Part shown: positions 24,326 to 33,867 of the stretch, piece after piece
How positions within the stretch are numbered: position 1 is the stretch's first letter
How the letters are laid out: each line of letters opens with the position of its first letter
From: Desulfuromonas acetoxidans DSM 684
Lineage (GTDB): Bacteria; Desulfobacterota; Desulfuromonadia; Desulfuromonadales; Desulfuromonadaceae
Direction: 5' to 3'
Assembly (NCBI RefSeq): GCF_000167355.1
Contig: NZ_AAEW02000003.1
Span: 62,001-126,000, forward strand
Length of the DNA stretch: 64,000 bases
Position numbers and translations under genes: made by a program
Notes under the pieces: generated by a model
Told to the model about the DNA's origin: nothing
Databases searched by the model: none
Seen by the model: the letters and a program-made list of their open reading frames with translations, nothing else

Positions 24326-26026
24326 TCAATCATCGGCCACGGTACAACGGATCACCTCTTCAAAAGACGTAACGCCTTCCTTAAGCGTCTTCAAGGCGGC
24401 CTGACGCATGGTTCGCACGCCGAGTCGCATGGATTCGCGCTTAATTTCAGCCGTATTTGCTCCGGCTAAAACCATTTCACGGATTTCGTCAAACATCGGC
24501 ATGACTTGGTAAATACCAACACGCCCTTTGTAACCACTATCGTTGCAGTTACTGCACCCTTTGCCTTTGTAGCAGACAAAATCATCCACCTCGTCAGGGG
24601 CAACACCGGCATCGAGAAGAGCCTGCTTGGACACCTCCTCAACTTCTTTACATTCTGAACACAGTCGACGGCCGAGGCGCTGTGCGGTAATCAGGTTGAC
24701 GGCAGAAGCGACCAGGAAAGGTTCAATGCCCATATTCAACAAGCGGTTGATGGTACTGGGCGCATCGTTCGTATGCAGGGTCGAAAGTACCAAGTGACCG
24801 GTCAGGGCCGCCTTGACACCGATTTCCGCTGTTTCAAAGTCACGGATCTCACCAATCATGATGATATCAGGATCCTGACGCAGAAAAGCGCGCAACGCGC
24901 TGGCAAAGTTGAGGCCGATCTCTTCGTGCATCTGCACTTGGTTGATGCCGGCAAAGTTAAACTCGACCGGGTCTTCCGCCGTTGAAATATTCTCCGTGGT
25001 TTTGTTCAGTTCGCCAAGCGCTGAGTACAGCGAAACAGTTTTACCACTCCCCGTCGGACCAGTAACCAGAACCATGCCGAACGGCTTGCTAATCTCCTGC
25101 TTGAACCATTTAAGAGATTCCTCTTCATAACCCAGCTTGGTCATATCCAATTGCAGATTGGACTTATCAAGAAGTCGCAGACAGATTTTTTCGCCAAACA
25201 ATGTCGGCAGACAATTAACCCGGTAGTCCATGTCTTTACCACCAGGCAGTTTGATCTTAATTCGGCCGTCTTGCGGAAGACGCCGCTCGGCAATATCCAT
25301 CTCAGACAGAATTTTGATCCGAGAGGTGATGGCGTTCTTCAGTTTGATCGGCGGCTTCATCACCTCATAAAGCACACCGTCAATCCGATAACGGACACGG
25401 AAGGATTTTTCATAGGGCTCAATATGAATATCGGATGCCCCTTTTTTGATGGCATCAGTAAGAATCAGATTAACCAGCTTAACGACCGGGGCCTCTTCCG
25501 TGGCCATCTGCAGTTCATTAAGGTCAACCTGATCATCATCATCAATAACTTCAAGGTCAATGTCGTCCAGATCACCCATGACATCGGCTAAGGAGGCCGA
25601 CTGGTCGTAATAACGATCAATGGCGTCTTTGATAGCACTTTCCGTTGCTACCACAACCTCGACATTGTGACCGGTCATGAACTTGATATCATCAATGGCG
25701 AAAATATTGGAGGGGTCGCTCATGGCGACAATCAGAGTGGAACCGGCTCGATTGATGGGAACCAGATGATATTTTTGGACGACATCAGCAGAGATCAGCT
25801 TGACGACATCGGTATCGACTTCAAATTCAGCAAGGTTGATCGCCGGTGCGCCATACTGACGTGACAAAAATGCAGCAAGGTCATCTTCACTGATATATTT
25901 CAAACGGATCAATGTTGCAACGAACCGTTCCTTATTCATTTTTTGTTCACCGATCGCCTTGCTGACCTGATCTTCCGTCAACAGGTTACTGCGAACCAGC
26001 AGTTCCCCTAACCGATTAGTTGCCAT
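24326..26026 (-). CDS. pilB: Type IV pilus extension ATPase
   Basis: PilB is the cytoplasmic motor that polymerises pilin. The 566-residue product has an MshEN-type N domain (residues 1-150), then the GspE core with GPTGSGKTVSLYSAL (Walker A, about residue 325), an Asp box, IMIGEIRDFETAEIGVKAALTGH (Walker B) and STLHTNDA (His box). A zinc tetracysteine motif is formed by CSECKE and KGCSNCNDSG near 455-490. Length is typical. aroE lies 50 bp upstream; the truncated pilT lies 122 bp downstream. Confidence 0.97.
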   Translation of the reverse strand: MATNRLGELLVRSNLLTEDQVSKAIGEQKMNKERFVATLIRLKYISEDDLAAFLSRQYGAPAINLAEFEVDTDVVKLISADVVQKYHLVPINRAGSTLIVAMSDPSNIFAIDDIKFMTGHNVEVVVATESAIKDAIDRYYDQSASLADVMGDLDDIDLEVIDDDDQVDLNELQMATEEAPVVKLVNLILTDAIKKGASDIHIEPYEKSFRVRYRIDGVLYEVMKPPIKLKNAITSRIKILSEMDIAERRLPQDGRIKIKLPGGKDMDYRVNCLPTLFGEKICLRLLDKSNLQLDMTKLGYEEESLKWFKQEISKPFGMVLVTGPTGSGKTVSLYSALGELNKTTENISTAEDPVEFNFAGINQVQMHEEIGLNFASALRAFLRQDPDIIMIGEIRDFETAEIGVKAALTGHLVLSTLHTNDAPSTINRLLNMGIEPFLVASAVNLITAQRLGRRLCSECKEVEEVSKQALLDAGVAPDEVDDFVCYKGKGCSNCNDSGYKGRVGIYQVMPMFDEIREMVLAGANTAEIKRESMRLGVRTMRQAALKTLKEGVTSFEEVIRCTVADD

Positions 26027-26076
26027 AAAGTTCTTCCGCCTAGCTGTTTAATTGATAACTCAAACGAATCTGCCGA

Positions 26077-26919
26077 TCAACGCAGAGCCTGCGCCATAGC
26101 CCGCCCGGGATCTTTTCCAGTCCACAAGCGAAACGCCGCCTCGCCTTGGGCGATCAACATCCCCAGTCCATCACAGCAGCGATATCCCCGTTCGCGGGCC
26201 GCCAGGACAAGAGGTGTTCCCTGAGCTGAATAAATCATGTCGTAGATATAACACGGCCTCCCTACAACGTGCCATGGTAGCACATTAAAGGATTCACCGG
26301 AAAGACCTAATGATGTTGAATTGACAATTAAATCGGTTTCAGAGACAACCGAGGTCAATGCTTCGCATGTCAGTGAACTGACAAGGAAATCGACATCTGG
26401 AAAAGAAGGTTGATAACGCTCCACCAGTTGCTGCGCCCGGTCGACAGTACGATTAGCAATCGTCAACTTTCTTACGCCCTGTCGAGCCAGGGCGACAATG
26501 GCTGACCGGGCTGCACCACCAGCGCCGAGCACCATGACATTTTTCTGACAGACATCAATATTAAGATCCGCTTTAAGCGAATCTACCAGCCCCAATCCGT
26601 CGGTATTGTATCCAACAAACTCACTCCCTTCGCGGACAACCGTGTTCACCGCACCGATCAAAGCAGCCTCATCATCCAGACGATCCATAAAAGCGCAAAC
26701 CATCTCCTTGTGAGGCACAGTGACATTAACACCCTGGACCTGCAACGCTTTCAAACCGGCAACAGCGTCTTCCAAATCGTTTGGCACAACATGAAAAGGC
26801 ACATACACCGCGTCAAGACCCAAAGCGGTAAAAGCAGCATTTTGCATCACCGGTGACAGAGAATGTTGTACTGGATCACCCAAAATGCCGTAAATCTTTG
26901 TTTCCCCTGAAACGGTCAT
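26077..26919 (-). CDS. aroE: Shikimate dehydrogenase
   Basis: AroE reduces 3-dehydroshikimate with NADPH. The 280-residue product has the substrate domain with HSLSPVMQNAAF and VTVPHKE (catalytic lysine), and the cofactor domain with GAGGAARSAIVAL and NRTVDRAQQL; NSTSLGL and YDMIYSAQGTPL complete the pattern. Length is normal. It overlaps ribF by 4 bp and precedes pilB. It is the fourth shikimate gene within 20 kb on this strand. Confidence 0.96.
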   Translation of the reverse strand: MTVSGETKIYGILGDPVQHSLSPVMQNAAFTALGLDAVYVPFHVVPNDLEDAVAGLKALQVQGVNVTVPHKEMVCAFMDRLDDEAALIGAVNTVVREGSEFVGYNTDGLGLVDSLKADLNIDVCQKNVMVLGAGGAARSAIVALARQGVRKLTIANRTVDRAQQLVERYQPSFPDVDFLVSSLTCEALTSVVSETDLIVNSTSLGLSGESFNVLPWHVVGRPCYIYDMIYSAQGTPLVLAARERGYRCCDGLGMLIAQGEAAFRLWTGKDPGRAMAQALR

Positions 26920-27899
26920 GCCTCGTCCTGTTTAAACGTGAGGTACTCACGATATTCAATAATCCGGGTCCGCTCCAAGCAATGATGCGCCTCGGTGACA
27001 TCCTGCTCAATGGCACCAATCAATGCATCTTTATCGGAAAAAGTTTTTTGATTCCGCAGTTTTTTAACAAAATACAACCGCATGGTCTGATCATACACAT
27101 CCTCTTTAAAATCAAACAGATGCGCTTCAATCGTCAACGGATGGTCACCAAAGGTTGTTTTGCAACCGATACTCACCACCGATTTGTACTCTTTGCCATG
27201 GACCATGGCAATACAAGCATAAACACCGCTGGCTGGAATGAGTTCTTTTTCAGTGGCAAGGTTAGCTGTGGCAAAACCGAGATTATGTCCACGGCCATCG
27301 CCATGCACCACTTGTCCTTCAAAGTTAAAATGCCGTCCCAACAACGCAACCACGCCCTCGACATCCCCTGAAAGAACATGCTGGCGCACTCGCGTCGAGC
27401 TGATCACCTGTCCTTGCTTCTGCACAGGACCAAACACATCGACAATAAAGCCCTTACGCTGTCCCTGTTCGCGCAAGAACTCAATGGAACCGCTGCGCCC
27501 CTTGCCGAAAGCATAATCATAACCGACAACCAGATGTTTTAGCCCAATGCGCTCGATAAGAATCTGATCGACAAACTGTTCCGGATCCAACGCCGCCAAT
27601 TCAGGGGTAAAAGGGAGAACCAGCAAGACATCGACACAGGATGCGCCTATCAGCCGTTCACGCTCCTGAGGCGTATTGATCAACCGTGGCGCACGGTCAG
27701 CGGCCAACAATTTCAGCGGATGGGGCTCAAAAGTGCAAACAATAGAAGTCCCTCCTTCGTTGCGAGCACTCTCTACCACGGACCGAAAAATTTCCCGATG
27801 ACCAAGATGGACACCATCAAAATTTCCCAGCGTGACCACAGCATGGTCAAAAGGATGGTCTATTTCAGATAAATTGCGAATTACTTTCATACCATTCAA
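26916..27899 (-). CDS. ribF: Bifunctional riboflavin kinase/FAD synthetase
   Basis: RibF makes FMN and then FAD. The 327-residue product has the FAD synthetase nucleotidyltransferase domain first (TLGNFDGVHLGH near residue 22 and ISSTRVRQ near 168), then the riboflavin kinase domain (GDGRGHNLGFATANL, ASGVYACIA and FGDHPLTIEAHLFDF, residues about 185-300). Length is normal. An alternative ATG lies at codon 4. It follows rnr after 10 bp and overlaps aroE. Confidence 0.95.
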   Translation of the reverse strand: MNGMKVIRNLSEIDHPFDHAVVTLGNFDGVHLGHREIFRSVVESARNEGGTSIVCTFEPHPLKLLAADRAPRLINTPQERERLIGASCVDVLLVLPFTPELAALDPEQFVDQILIERIGLKHLVVGYDYAFGKGRSGSIEFLREQGQRKGFIVDVFGPVQKQGQVISSTRVRQHVLSGDVEGVVALLGRHFNFEGQVVHGDGRGHNLGFATANLATEKELIPASGVYACIAMVHGKEYKSVVSIGCKTTFGDHPLTIEAHLFDFKEDVYDQTMRLYFVKKLRNQKTFSDKDALIGAIEQDVTEAHHCLERTRIIEYREYLTFKQDEA

Positions 27900-27909
27900 T
27901 CACTCAAAT

Positions 27910-30078
27910 CTACCGTCGCCGTTTGCGACGTTCCCCCAGTCGACGCCGTCGCGACACATGCAGCGACACCTCCAGATCAGGCAAAACAAAATCGATCTCA
28001 CGAGCTGCAGATTTAATCTGCCACACCTCAACCTCAACCGTATCACCAACCTGAAACGTCTTTCTTCGGGCCTGTCCGACCAGAATCAGTCTCTCTTCAT
28101 CAAAAACATAATAGTCATCGCTCAAGGTGCGGATATGAACCAACCCTTCGACAAAAAACTCATCCAGCTCAACGAAAAAACCAAACGCATTCACCGAAGT
28201 AATGTAGCCACTGTATCGGGTACCTATCTTGTCTTCCATAAACTGACACTTGCGCAAATCGACAATATCACGCTCAGCTTCCATGGCTCGCCGTTCCGCT
28301 GCAGTCGCCGCATCCGCCAGTCGCGGCAACGGTTCATCCGCTTCCCAGTCTGCACGACCATCGAGTATCTGCAGCAACAACCGATGAACCAGCAGATCGG
28401 GATAGCGTCGAATCGGCGACGTAAAGTGGCAATAGGCATCGCTGGCTAAACCGAAATGACCTGAATTTTCAGCATCATAACGTGCTTGCTTCATACTGCG
28501 CAACAGAATACGATTTACACTGAACTCCAGGCTGGTACCTTCCACTTCATGAAGGAGGCGACGCAATTCTCGCGCTGAAATGCCGTCTTCATCCAAAGTA
28601 ATTCCCAGATTGAGTGTTGCCAGAAACTGCTGAAACGATTGCATGGAGCGGATGTCGGGAGATTCATGAATTCGAAACATCCCTGTCTCGCGCCGCGAAA
28701 GGATAAACTCCGCCACAGCTTCGTTGGCACACAGCATAAACTCTTCAATCAAACGATGTGAATCCAAGCGACTGCGCCGGCCAATACGTACAATGCGTCC
28801 TTCATCGTCAAAAATAACATTTGCTTCCGGCAGATCAAAATCGATGGCACCACGGTGCAAACGGCGATGCCGCAACGACTGCGCCAGATGCTGCATCTGG
28901 TGTAGCATTTCCGTCAGAGGCTCACTCACCGGTATTTCCGGAACCTGGCCATCAAGCACCTGCTGTACCTGTTCATAAATAAGACGTTGCCGGCTACGGA
29001 TCGTCGCCCGGTACGCCTCAAAATTCAGACGTCGTCCGAGATCATCAAAGGTTATTTCTGCAACAACGACCAACCGCTCTTTTTCAGGCTGCAACGAACA
29101 GATGCCGTTGCTGAGCGCCTGGGGGAGCATAGGCAGGCAACGACTGGGGAAATAAACGCTGGTTCCCCGCTCTCGTGCTTCGAGATCCAGTGCAGACCCT
29201 TCCTCGACATAATAACCCACATCGGCAATGGCCACATGAAGCCTCCAATGACCGTCTTCTGAGCGCGCCAGACACACCGCATCATCAAAATCACGTGCAT
29301 CGGCACCATCAATTGTCACAAACGGCAGTGAACACAAATCCGCTCGAGCAGCAACAACCTCCGGTGGCACCTCCGCAGCGATCGCAGATGCAGCCTGCTC
29401 GACTGCCGCTGAAAACCGGTTGGGAATCCCCAGCCGGTGAACCGTGCTGAGAATATCAACTTCCGGACTCCCCGCATGTCCGAGAACATCGACGATATGA
29501 CCAAGTCCGTTCTCATGCATGGCCGGATAACGGTCGATCCGCAAGACAACAACCTGCCCCACAAGCAAAGAGACATCTCGACTACGATCATCAACATCGA
29601 AGGTCAACCCACCCTGTTCGCTACGAAAAACCACGCCTCCCTGGCGGGAATTTTTTTCGCACACTCCGAGGAGTGTCTCACGTGAGCGTTTGACAACTTC
29701 GACAATCCACCCTTCAGGTCGCCGACCGCGTGACTCCGGCAGCTCCAAGGCCATCACCTCATCACCATCCATGGCACCGCCAAGACGAAACGTAGCGACA
29801 TAAAGCTCATGGCCATCATCGCAGTCGGTCAACACGCCATGGCCGGAAGATTGATGTTTCAGTCTGGCACAAACCAGCTTCAATGGCCTGTTTACCCGAT
29901 AGCGACCGCGCCGCATATGCTTAATCAGACCAGCGACAACCAGCGAATCGAGAAACTGCACCAATTTACGACGCAGCGACCGCGACAAATTCAGTTCACC
30001 AAGCAACTCGTTAATACTGAACGGTTGACGTTCAAAGCGCTGCAACTGGCGTATAACTTCTGCAATTGAAAATGGCAT
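27910..30078 (-). CDS. rnr: Ribonuclease R
   Basis: This 722-residue exoribonuclease degrades structured RNA from the 3' end. It has an N-terminal winged helix (residues 1-70), cold-shock-like domains, the RNB catalytic domain (TIDGADARDFDDAVCL near residue 268, with the metal aspartates), and a C-terminal S1 domain (YSGYITSVNAFGFFVELDEFFVEGLVHI at about 625-655). The basic tail RRRRLGERRKRRR is short. Size is slightly below E. coli RNase R. It lies between the DUF1015 gene and ribF. Confidence 0.93.
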   Translation of the reverse strand: MPFSIAEVIRQLQRFERQPFSINELLGELNLSRSLRRKLVQFLDSLVVAGLIKHMRRGRYRVNRPLKLVCARLKHQSSGHGVLTDCDDGHELYVATFRLGGAMDGDEVMALELPESRGRRPEGWIVEVVKRSRETLLGVCEKNSRQGGVVFRSEQGGLTFDVDDRSRDVSLLVGQVVVLRIDRYPAMHENGLGHIVDVLGHAGSPEVDILSTVHRLGIPNRFSAAVEQAASAIAAEVPPEVVAARADLCSLPFVTIDGADARDFDDAVCLARSEDGHWRLHVAIADVGYYVEEGSALDLEARERGTSVYFPSRCLPMLPQALSNGICSLQPEKERLVVVAEITFDDLGRRLNFEAYRATIRSRQRLIYEQVQQVLDGQVPEIPVSEPLTEMLHQMQHLAQSLRHRRLHRGAIDFDLPEANVIFDDEGRIVRIGRRSRLDSHRLIEEFMLCANEAVAEFILSRRETGMFRIHESPDIRSMQSFQQFLATLNLGITLDEDGISARELRRLLHEVEGTSLEFSVNRILLRSMKQARYDAENSGHFGLASDAYCHFTSPIRRYPDLLVHRLLLQILDGRADWEADEPLPRLADAATAAERRAMEAERDIVDLRKCQFMEDKIGTRYSGYITSVNAFGFFVELDEFFVEGLVHIRTLSDDYYVFDEERLILVGQARRKTFQVGDTVEVEVWQIKSAAREIDFVLPDLEVSLHVSRRRRLGERRKRRR

Positions 30079-30109
30079 AAAAAAGACGGACAGCTATCCG
30101 GCTCCCTTG

Positions 30110-31429
30110 TTAGAGAAAATCGCCGATCTGCTCACCTGACACGATGGGATTGATCACCAGCCCACTGAGGACACTGGGAAAAAAACATGTTGAACATTCC
30201 GGAATCTTCCCCCCCGCATTGGCAATATCCCGAACCGTTGCCACACTCAGGGCTGGGAACAAAAGAGCGCCGCGGGCCATGCCCTGATCCACACACGTCA
30301 AAGCGTCAGCAACCTGGTGCACAATCCCTCCGTCTTCTTCGTTGGCCACGTCACACAGCAATTGCTCCAAAACAGCACGATACAAAATTGCACGATGCGT
30401 TGCTGACGGAGCATGAACCAGCAGATGACGATAGCGTTGGGACTGTTCCTCAAGGTCTTTCAACGTCAGGACATATCCTTTGCCGTTGCCGACATATAAA
30501 AGAATCTCCATGTCATGACCATCACCCGGCGTCGGCACCTGATCCACCCTCTCTTGCCAGGCGTCTCCCTGCAAAGCAACGACATTAAACACTATTGTCG
30601 CCTGCGCCCAGAAAGGATCATAGGTCCGCGCAGAAATCAAACGATGCTGAGCAACGGTCTGACAACTGGGATCTTCCATATTGGAAAAATACATGGAGAT
30701 ATAATTGAAGGTTTCTTTGCCACTGAATTCCCCTTGTTTTTCGCGCTGTTCATCACGATAATTTAAAGCGGTTTCATAACGGTGATGCCCATCCGCAATC
30801 AACAGGGGCTTGGCATCCAGCACTTCACTAATTGTCATGATCAAACGACGATCATGGATCTTCCAGAGTTTATGCCGAACACCCTGATCATCGGACACCT
30901 CCAAATCAGGAGCCTCCTTGCGAACACCACTGGTCATGGCCTCAACCACACAACAGGGATCGGAATACAGAGAAAAGACCGGACTGAAATTGGCACGGCA
31001 ATGGCGCAGTAACTGCAACCGGTCCCGACACCAGTCAAATCGAGTCTGTTCATGGGGTTTGACCATTCCCGAAGCAAATTCTTCAATACGGGCCAACGCA
31101 ATAAACCCCTTGCGAACAATGGCTTGCTCACCGATCTGGTAGTGCTGATCGTAAAGATAGATCGCCGGCTCCTCATCACGCACCAGAACCTGTTCATCCC
31201 GCCACTGCTGAAACAACACGGCGGAGCGCGTATAACGGTTATTCTCCGCATCATCGCCATCGTGAGTTGTACCCAGAATGAGGCGGACAATATTATAAGA
31301 ACTGCGATCAAACAGACGTTGTTGTAACGTGGAGTCAATCACGTCGTAGGGCGGTGAGACAACCAGATCCAGGCCGTCACCCCTGGAGGGATTAAAGCAG
31401 ATACCCCGGAACGGAGCAATTTGAGCCAT
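30110..31429 (-). CDS. DUF1015 family protein
   Basis: The 439-residue product from the ATG at 31429 starts MAQIAPFRGICFNPSRGD, typical of DUF1015 proteins, and includes VVSPPYDVID, FDRSSYNIVRLILG, KPHEQTR and the conserved ADGHHRYETAL. The function of the family is not established. GAGG lies before this ATG. The frame is open for 35 codons upstream without family resemblance. It is the first gene of the leftward series and lies back to back with the HD-domain gene. Confidence 0.88.
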   Translation of the reverse strand: MAQIAPFRGICFNPSRGDGLDLVVSPPYDVIDSTLQQRLFDRSSYNIVRLILGTTHDGDDAENNRYTRSAVLFQQWRDEQVLVRDEEPAIYLYDQHYQIGEQAIVRKGFIALARIEEFASGMVKPHEQTRFDWCRDRLQLLRHCRANFSPVFSLYSDPCCVVEAMTSGVRKEAPDLEVSDDQGVRHKLWKIHDRRLIMTISEVLDAKPLLIADGHHRYETALNYRDEQREKQGEFSGKETFNYISMYFSNMEDPSCQTVAQHRLISARTYDPFWAQATIVFNVVALQGDAWQERVDQVPTPGDGHDMEILLYVGNGKGYVLTLKDLEEQSQRYRHLLVHAPSATHRAILYRAVLEQLLCDVANEEDGGIVHQVADALTCVDQGMARGALLFPALSVATVRDIANAGGKIPECSTCFFPSVLSGLVINPIVSGEQIGDFL

Positions 31430-31621
31430 AAAAAACCTCGCAAATATGCAGCAAAAGAAAGGATTCCGCCACTGCAATATCTCTCGCAAAAAAGCAAAAA
31501 TTCCTGTAAAATCAATCATTCTTGCTTTGTCCACATATAATCAGAGCTGGACTCCGGTTGCAAGTAAAAAGCCGCCTCTCACCGTCTTCACATGCAAGGC
31601 CAGCAGGAGAACAAACGATCC

Positions 31622-32176
31622 ATGACCGATCCCATCGAGATCATTACAGCTTACTACCCGCCCCACACTAGAGCGCATCATATTTTATTGCGTCACAGTC
31701 AACAGGTCGCCGAAAAAGCCATTTCGATCGCCGAACACCTGTGTCGCCAAGGTGAGATCATCGACCTGGAATTTATCCAACAGGCGGCCCTGCTCCATGA
31801 TATCGGAATTTTTCGCGTGCATGCGCCCGCCCTGGGCTGTTATGGTCAGCTCCCTTATCTTCACCATGGTATCGAGGGGGCTAAAATCCTCCAGGCGGAA
31901 GGACTTCCACGCCACGCCAACGTATGCGAGCGACATACCGGCGTTGGTCTGACTGCCGAAGAAATTACACAAAACAAATTGGGCCTGCCACGTCGCAATA
32001 TGATTCCAACCACCGTTGAAGAGCAGATCATCGCTTACGCTGACCTGTTCTTTTCCAAAAACCCTCACCACCTCGACCGACAACGCCCTGTAGAAAAGGT
32101 GCGTATGTCGTTATGCACGTTTGGTGAGGAAAAAGGTGAGATTTTTGACCGTTGGCACCGACGATTTCACTCATGA
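31622..32176 (+). CDS. HD-domain phosphohydrolase
   Basis: The 184-residue product has an HD domain: RHSQQVAEKAI, LLHDIGIF (metal HD pair), then HGIEGAKIL, CERHTGVG and IIAYADLFF. Relatives are small cytoplasmic phosphohydrolases, often annotated YedJ/UPF-like, with unknown substrate. I chose the ATG at 31622 after AGGAGA; an ATG ten codons earlier lacks a site. ftsE follows 82 bp later. Confidence 0.82.
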   Translation: MTDPIEIITAYYPPHTRAHHILLRHSQQVAEKAISIAEHLCRQGEIIDLEFIQQAALLHDIGIFRVHAPALGCYGQLPYLHHGIEGAKILQAEGLPRHANVCERHTGVGLTAEEITQNKLGLPRRNMIPTTVEEQIIAYADLFFSKNPHHLDRQRPVEKVRMSLCTFGEEKGEIFDRWHRRFHS

Positions 32177-32258
32177 GAGATCAAGACTTCACCTCTCAGG
32201 TTAAACGTGATAAATATTTGAGCGCATTCAGTTTTGACTCGCGTGGAGAAAGCTCACC

Positions 32259-32960
32259 ATGATCCAGCTTTTTAATATCGGCAAAATCTACCAGAACGGA
32301 GCACCGGCGCTTCACGATATCAGCCTGAAAATTCCGGATGGCGATTTTGTCTACGTCACCGGCTCCTCAGGTGCCGGCAAATCAACCCTGCTCAGACTCT
32401 TGTATTGCGCTGAAAAACCCTCGCGCGGTCAGATTCTCATGGGCGAGCGTAACACCACACGACTCCGTGGACGCAATGTCTCGTATTTACGCCGCGATAT
32501 CGGCTTCGTCTTCCAGGACTTTAAGCTGCTCAACAGCCGAACGGTTTTAGAAAATGTCGCTCTCCCCCTGCAGGTGCAAGGATTGTCTCGTCATGAAATC
32601 AGCACCCGGGTGTATCAGATGCTGCAATATGTCGGTCTGGAGTACAAACTTCAGCGCAAACCCTTGGAACTCTCCGGCGGAGAGCAACAGCGTGTTGCCA
32701 TTGCCAGAGCCATGATTGTCAACCCCCGATTGCTGCTGGCCGATGAACCAACCGGCAACCTGGATCATGAACTCGCCGTAGAGATCATGGAGATGTTTAC
32801 CCGGATCAACGAAACCGGGACAACAGTTCTGATCGCCACCCACGACAAAGAGATGTTGGAACTGTTTCCCCATCGCACTGTCGTGCTCCATGCCGGCAAC
32901 GTTGTTTCCGATGTCACACCGGACGGTGTTGCAACTGCGATAGCGCCGGAGGAAGAATGA
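32259..32960 (+). CDS. ftsE: Cell-division ABC transporter ATPase FtsE
   Basis: FtsE with FtsX controls murein hydrolases at the septum. The 233-residue ATPase has Walker [13 protein letters not shown]-loop FQDFKLL, signature [14 protein letters not shown] and Walker [13 protein letters not shown], with the FtsE-type opening [19 protein letters not shown] precedes the ATG. ftsX follows after 1 bp, and the EnvC-like activator and ctpA come next in a tight operon. Confidence 0.95.
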   Translation: MIQLFNIGKIYQNGAPALHDISLKIPDGDFVYVTGSSGAGKSTLLRLLYCAEKPSRGQILMGERNTTRLRGRNVSYLRRDIGFVFQDFKLLNSRTVLENVALPLQVQGLSRHEISTRVYQMLQYVGLEYKLQRKPLELSGGEQQRVAIARAMIVNPRLLLADEPTGNLDHELAVEIMEMFTRINETGTTVLIATHDKEMLELFPHRTVVLHAGNVVSDVTPDGVATAIAPEEE

Positions 32961-32961
32961 T

Positions 32962-33855
32962 ATGGAACGGCTAAGATATTTTATTCAGCGCACCATCTTC
33001 AGCATGAAGCAAAGTCCCTTGCTGTGCAGCGCGACCATCGGAACAGTCGCCATCGCACTGATGTTGCTGTCGTTTTTTACGCTGATTGTCCTTAATGTGC
33101 AAAACCTGACCAAGCAGTGGAGCCGCGACATTCAAGTGGTGGTTTATCTTGATCAGGTACCTAGCCAAAGCGCCCTGGAACAGTGGCTTGAAGAGATTCA
33201 AACCTATCCGGAGGTCGAATCCGTCTCCTATGTTTCCCAGCACGAAGCATTCGAACGGTTCAGGGTCCGTTTGGGACAAAATAAAGATCTGCTCGAAGGA
33301 CTGATGCCGGAGATTCTGCCGGCCGCATTGGAAGTCAGCTTAAAAGAAAGTGCCCGCTCGCGTGAAGGAACAGAAAGCCTGATCTCCCTGCTTAAAAGCA
33401 ATAAGGAATTCCACAATTTTCGTTATGGCCAAGAATGGTTGGATCGCTACGATGCCTTTATTTTCCTGCTGCAACTGACCGGCAGTATGGCCGGGGGGTT
33501 CCTGATTTTCGCCACCTTGTTTATCATCTCCAACACTATAAAACTGACCATCTATGCCCGCCGTGATGAATTGGAAATCATGGGGCTCATCGGAGCAACA
33601 CCGTTTTTCATCAAGGCGCCGTTCATGGCTGAAGGCGCGTTTCAAGGGACCATTGGAGCCATTCTCGCTCTGGGCGGCTGCCACATGCTGTATTACTTTT
33701 TCCTGAAAAAAGGGCTGGCAGCCCTGCTCACCACAGCGGCCGCAGAAAACATCCACTTTCTGCCAGTCACGGTACAGGTTGGCGTGATTGTCATCGGGCT
33801 TCTTCTCGGTTTTATCGGCAGCTTACTGCCATTACGCAAATTTGTCCGGATTTAA
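32962..33855 (+). CDS. ftsX: Cell-division protein FtsX
   Basis: This 297-residue membrane protein has four helices: one near residues 20-42 and three in the C-terminal half (about 168-190, 215-245 and 265-290). A periplasmic loop lies between helix 1 and 2 and starts with IQVVVYLDQ. This is the FtsX layout, in which the loop contacts the hydrolase activator encoded next. The frame starts 1 bp after ftsE. Confidence 0.93.
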   Translation: MERLRYFIQRTIFSMKQSPLLCSATIGTVAIALMLLSFFTLIVLNVQNLTKQWSRDIQVVVYLDQVPSQSALEQWLEEIQTYPEVESVSYVSQHEAFERFRVRLGQNKDLLEGLMPEILPAALEVSLKESARSREGTESLISLLKSNKEFHNFRYGQEWLDRYDAFIFLLQLTGSMAGGFLIFATLFIISNTIKLTIYARRDELEIMGLIGATPFFIKAPFMAEGAFQGTIGAILALGGCHMLYYFFLKKGLAALLTTAAAENIHFLPVTVQVGVIVIGLLLGFIGSLLPLRKFVRI

Positions 33856-33867
33856 CGGCGACTCGAT

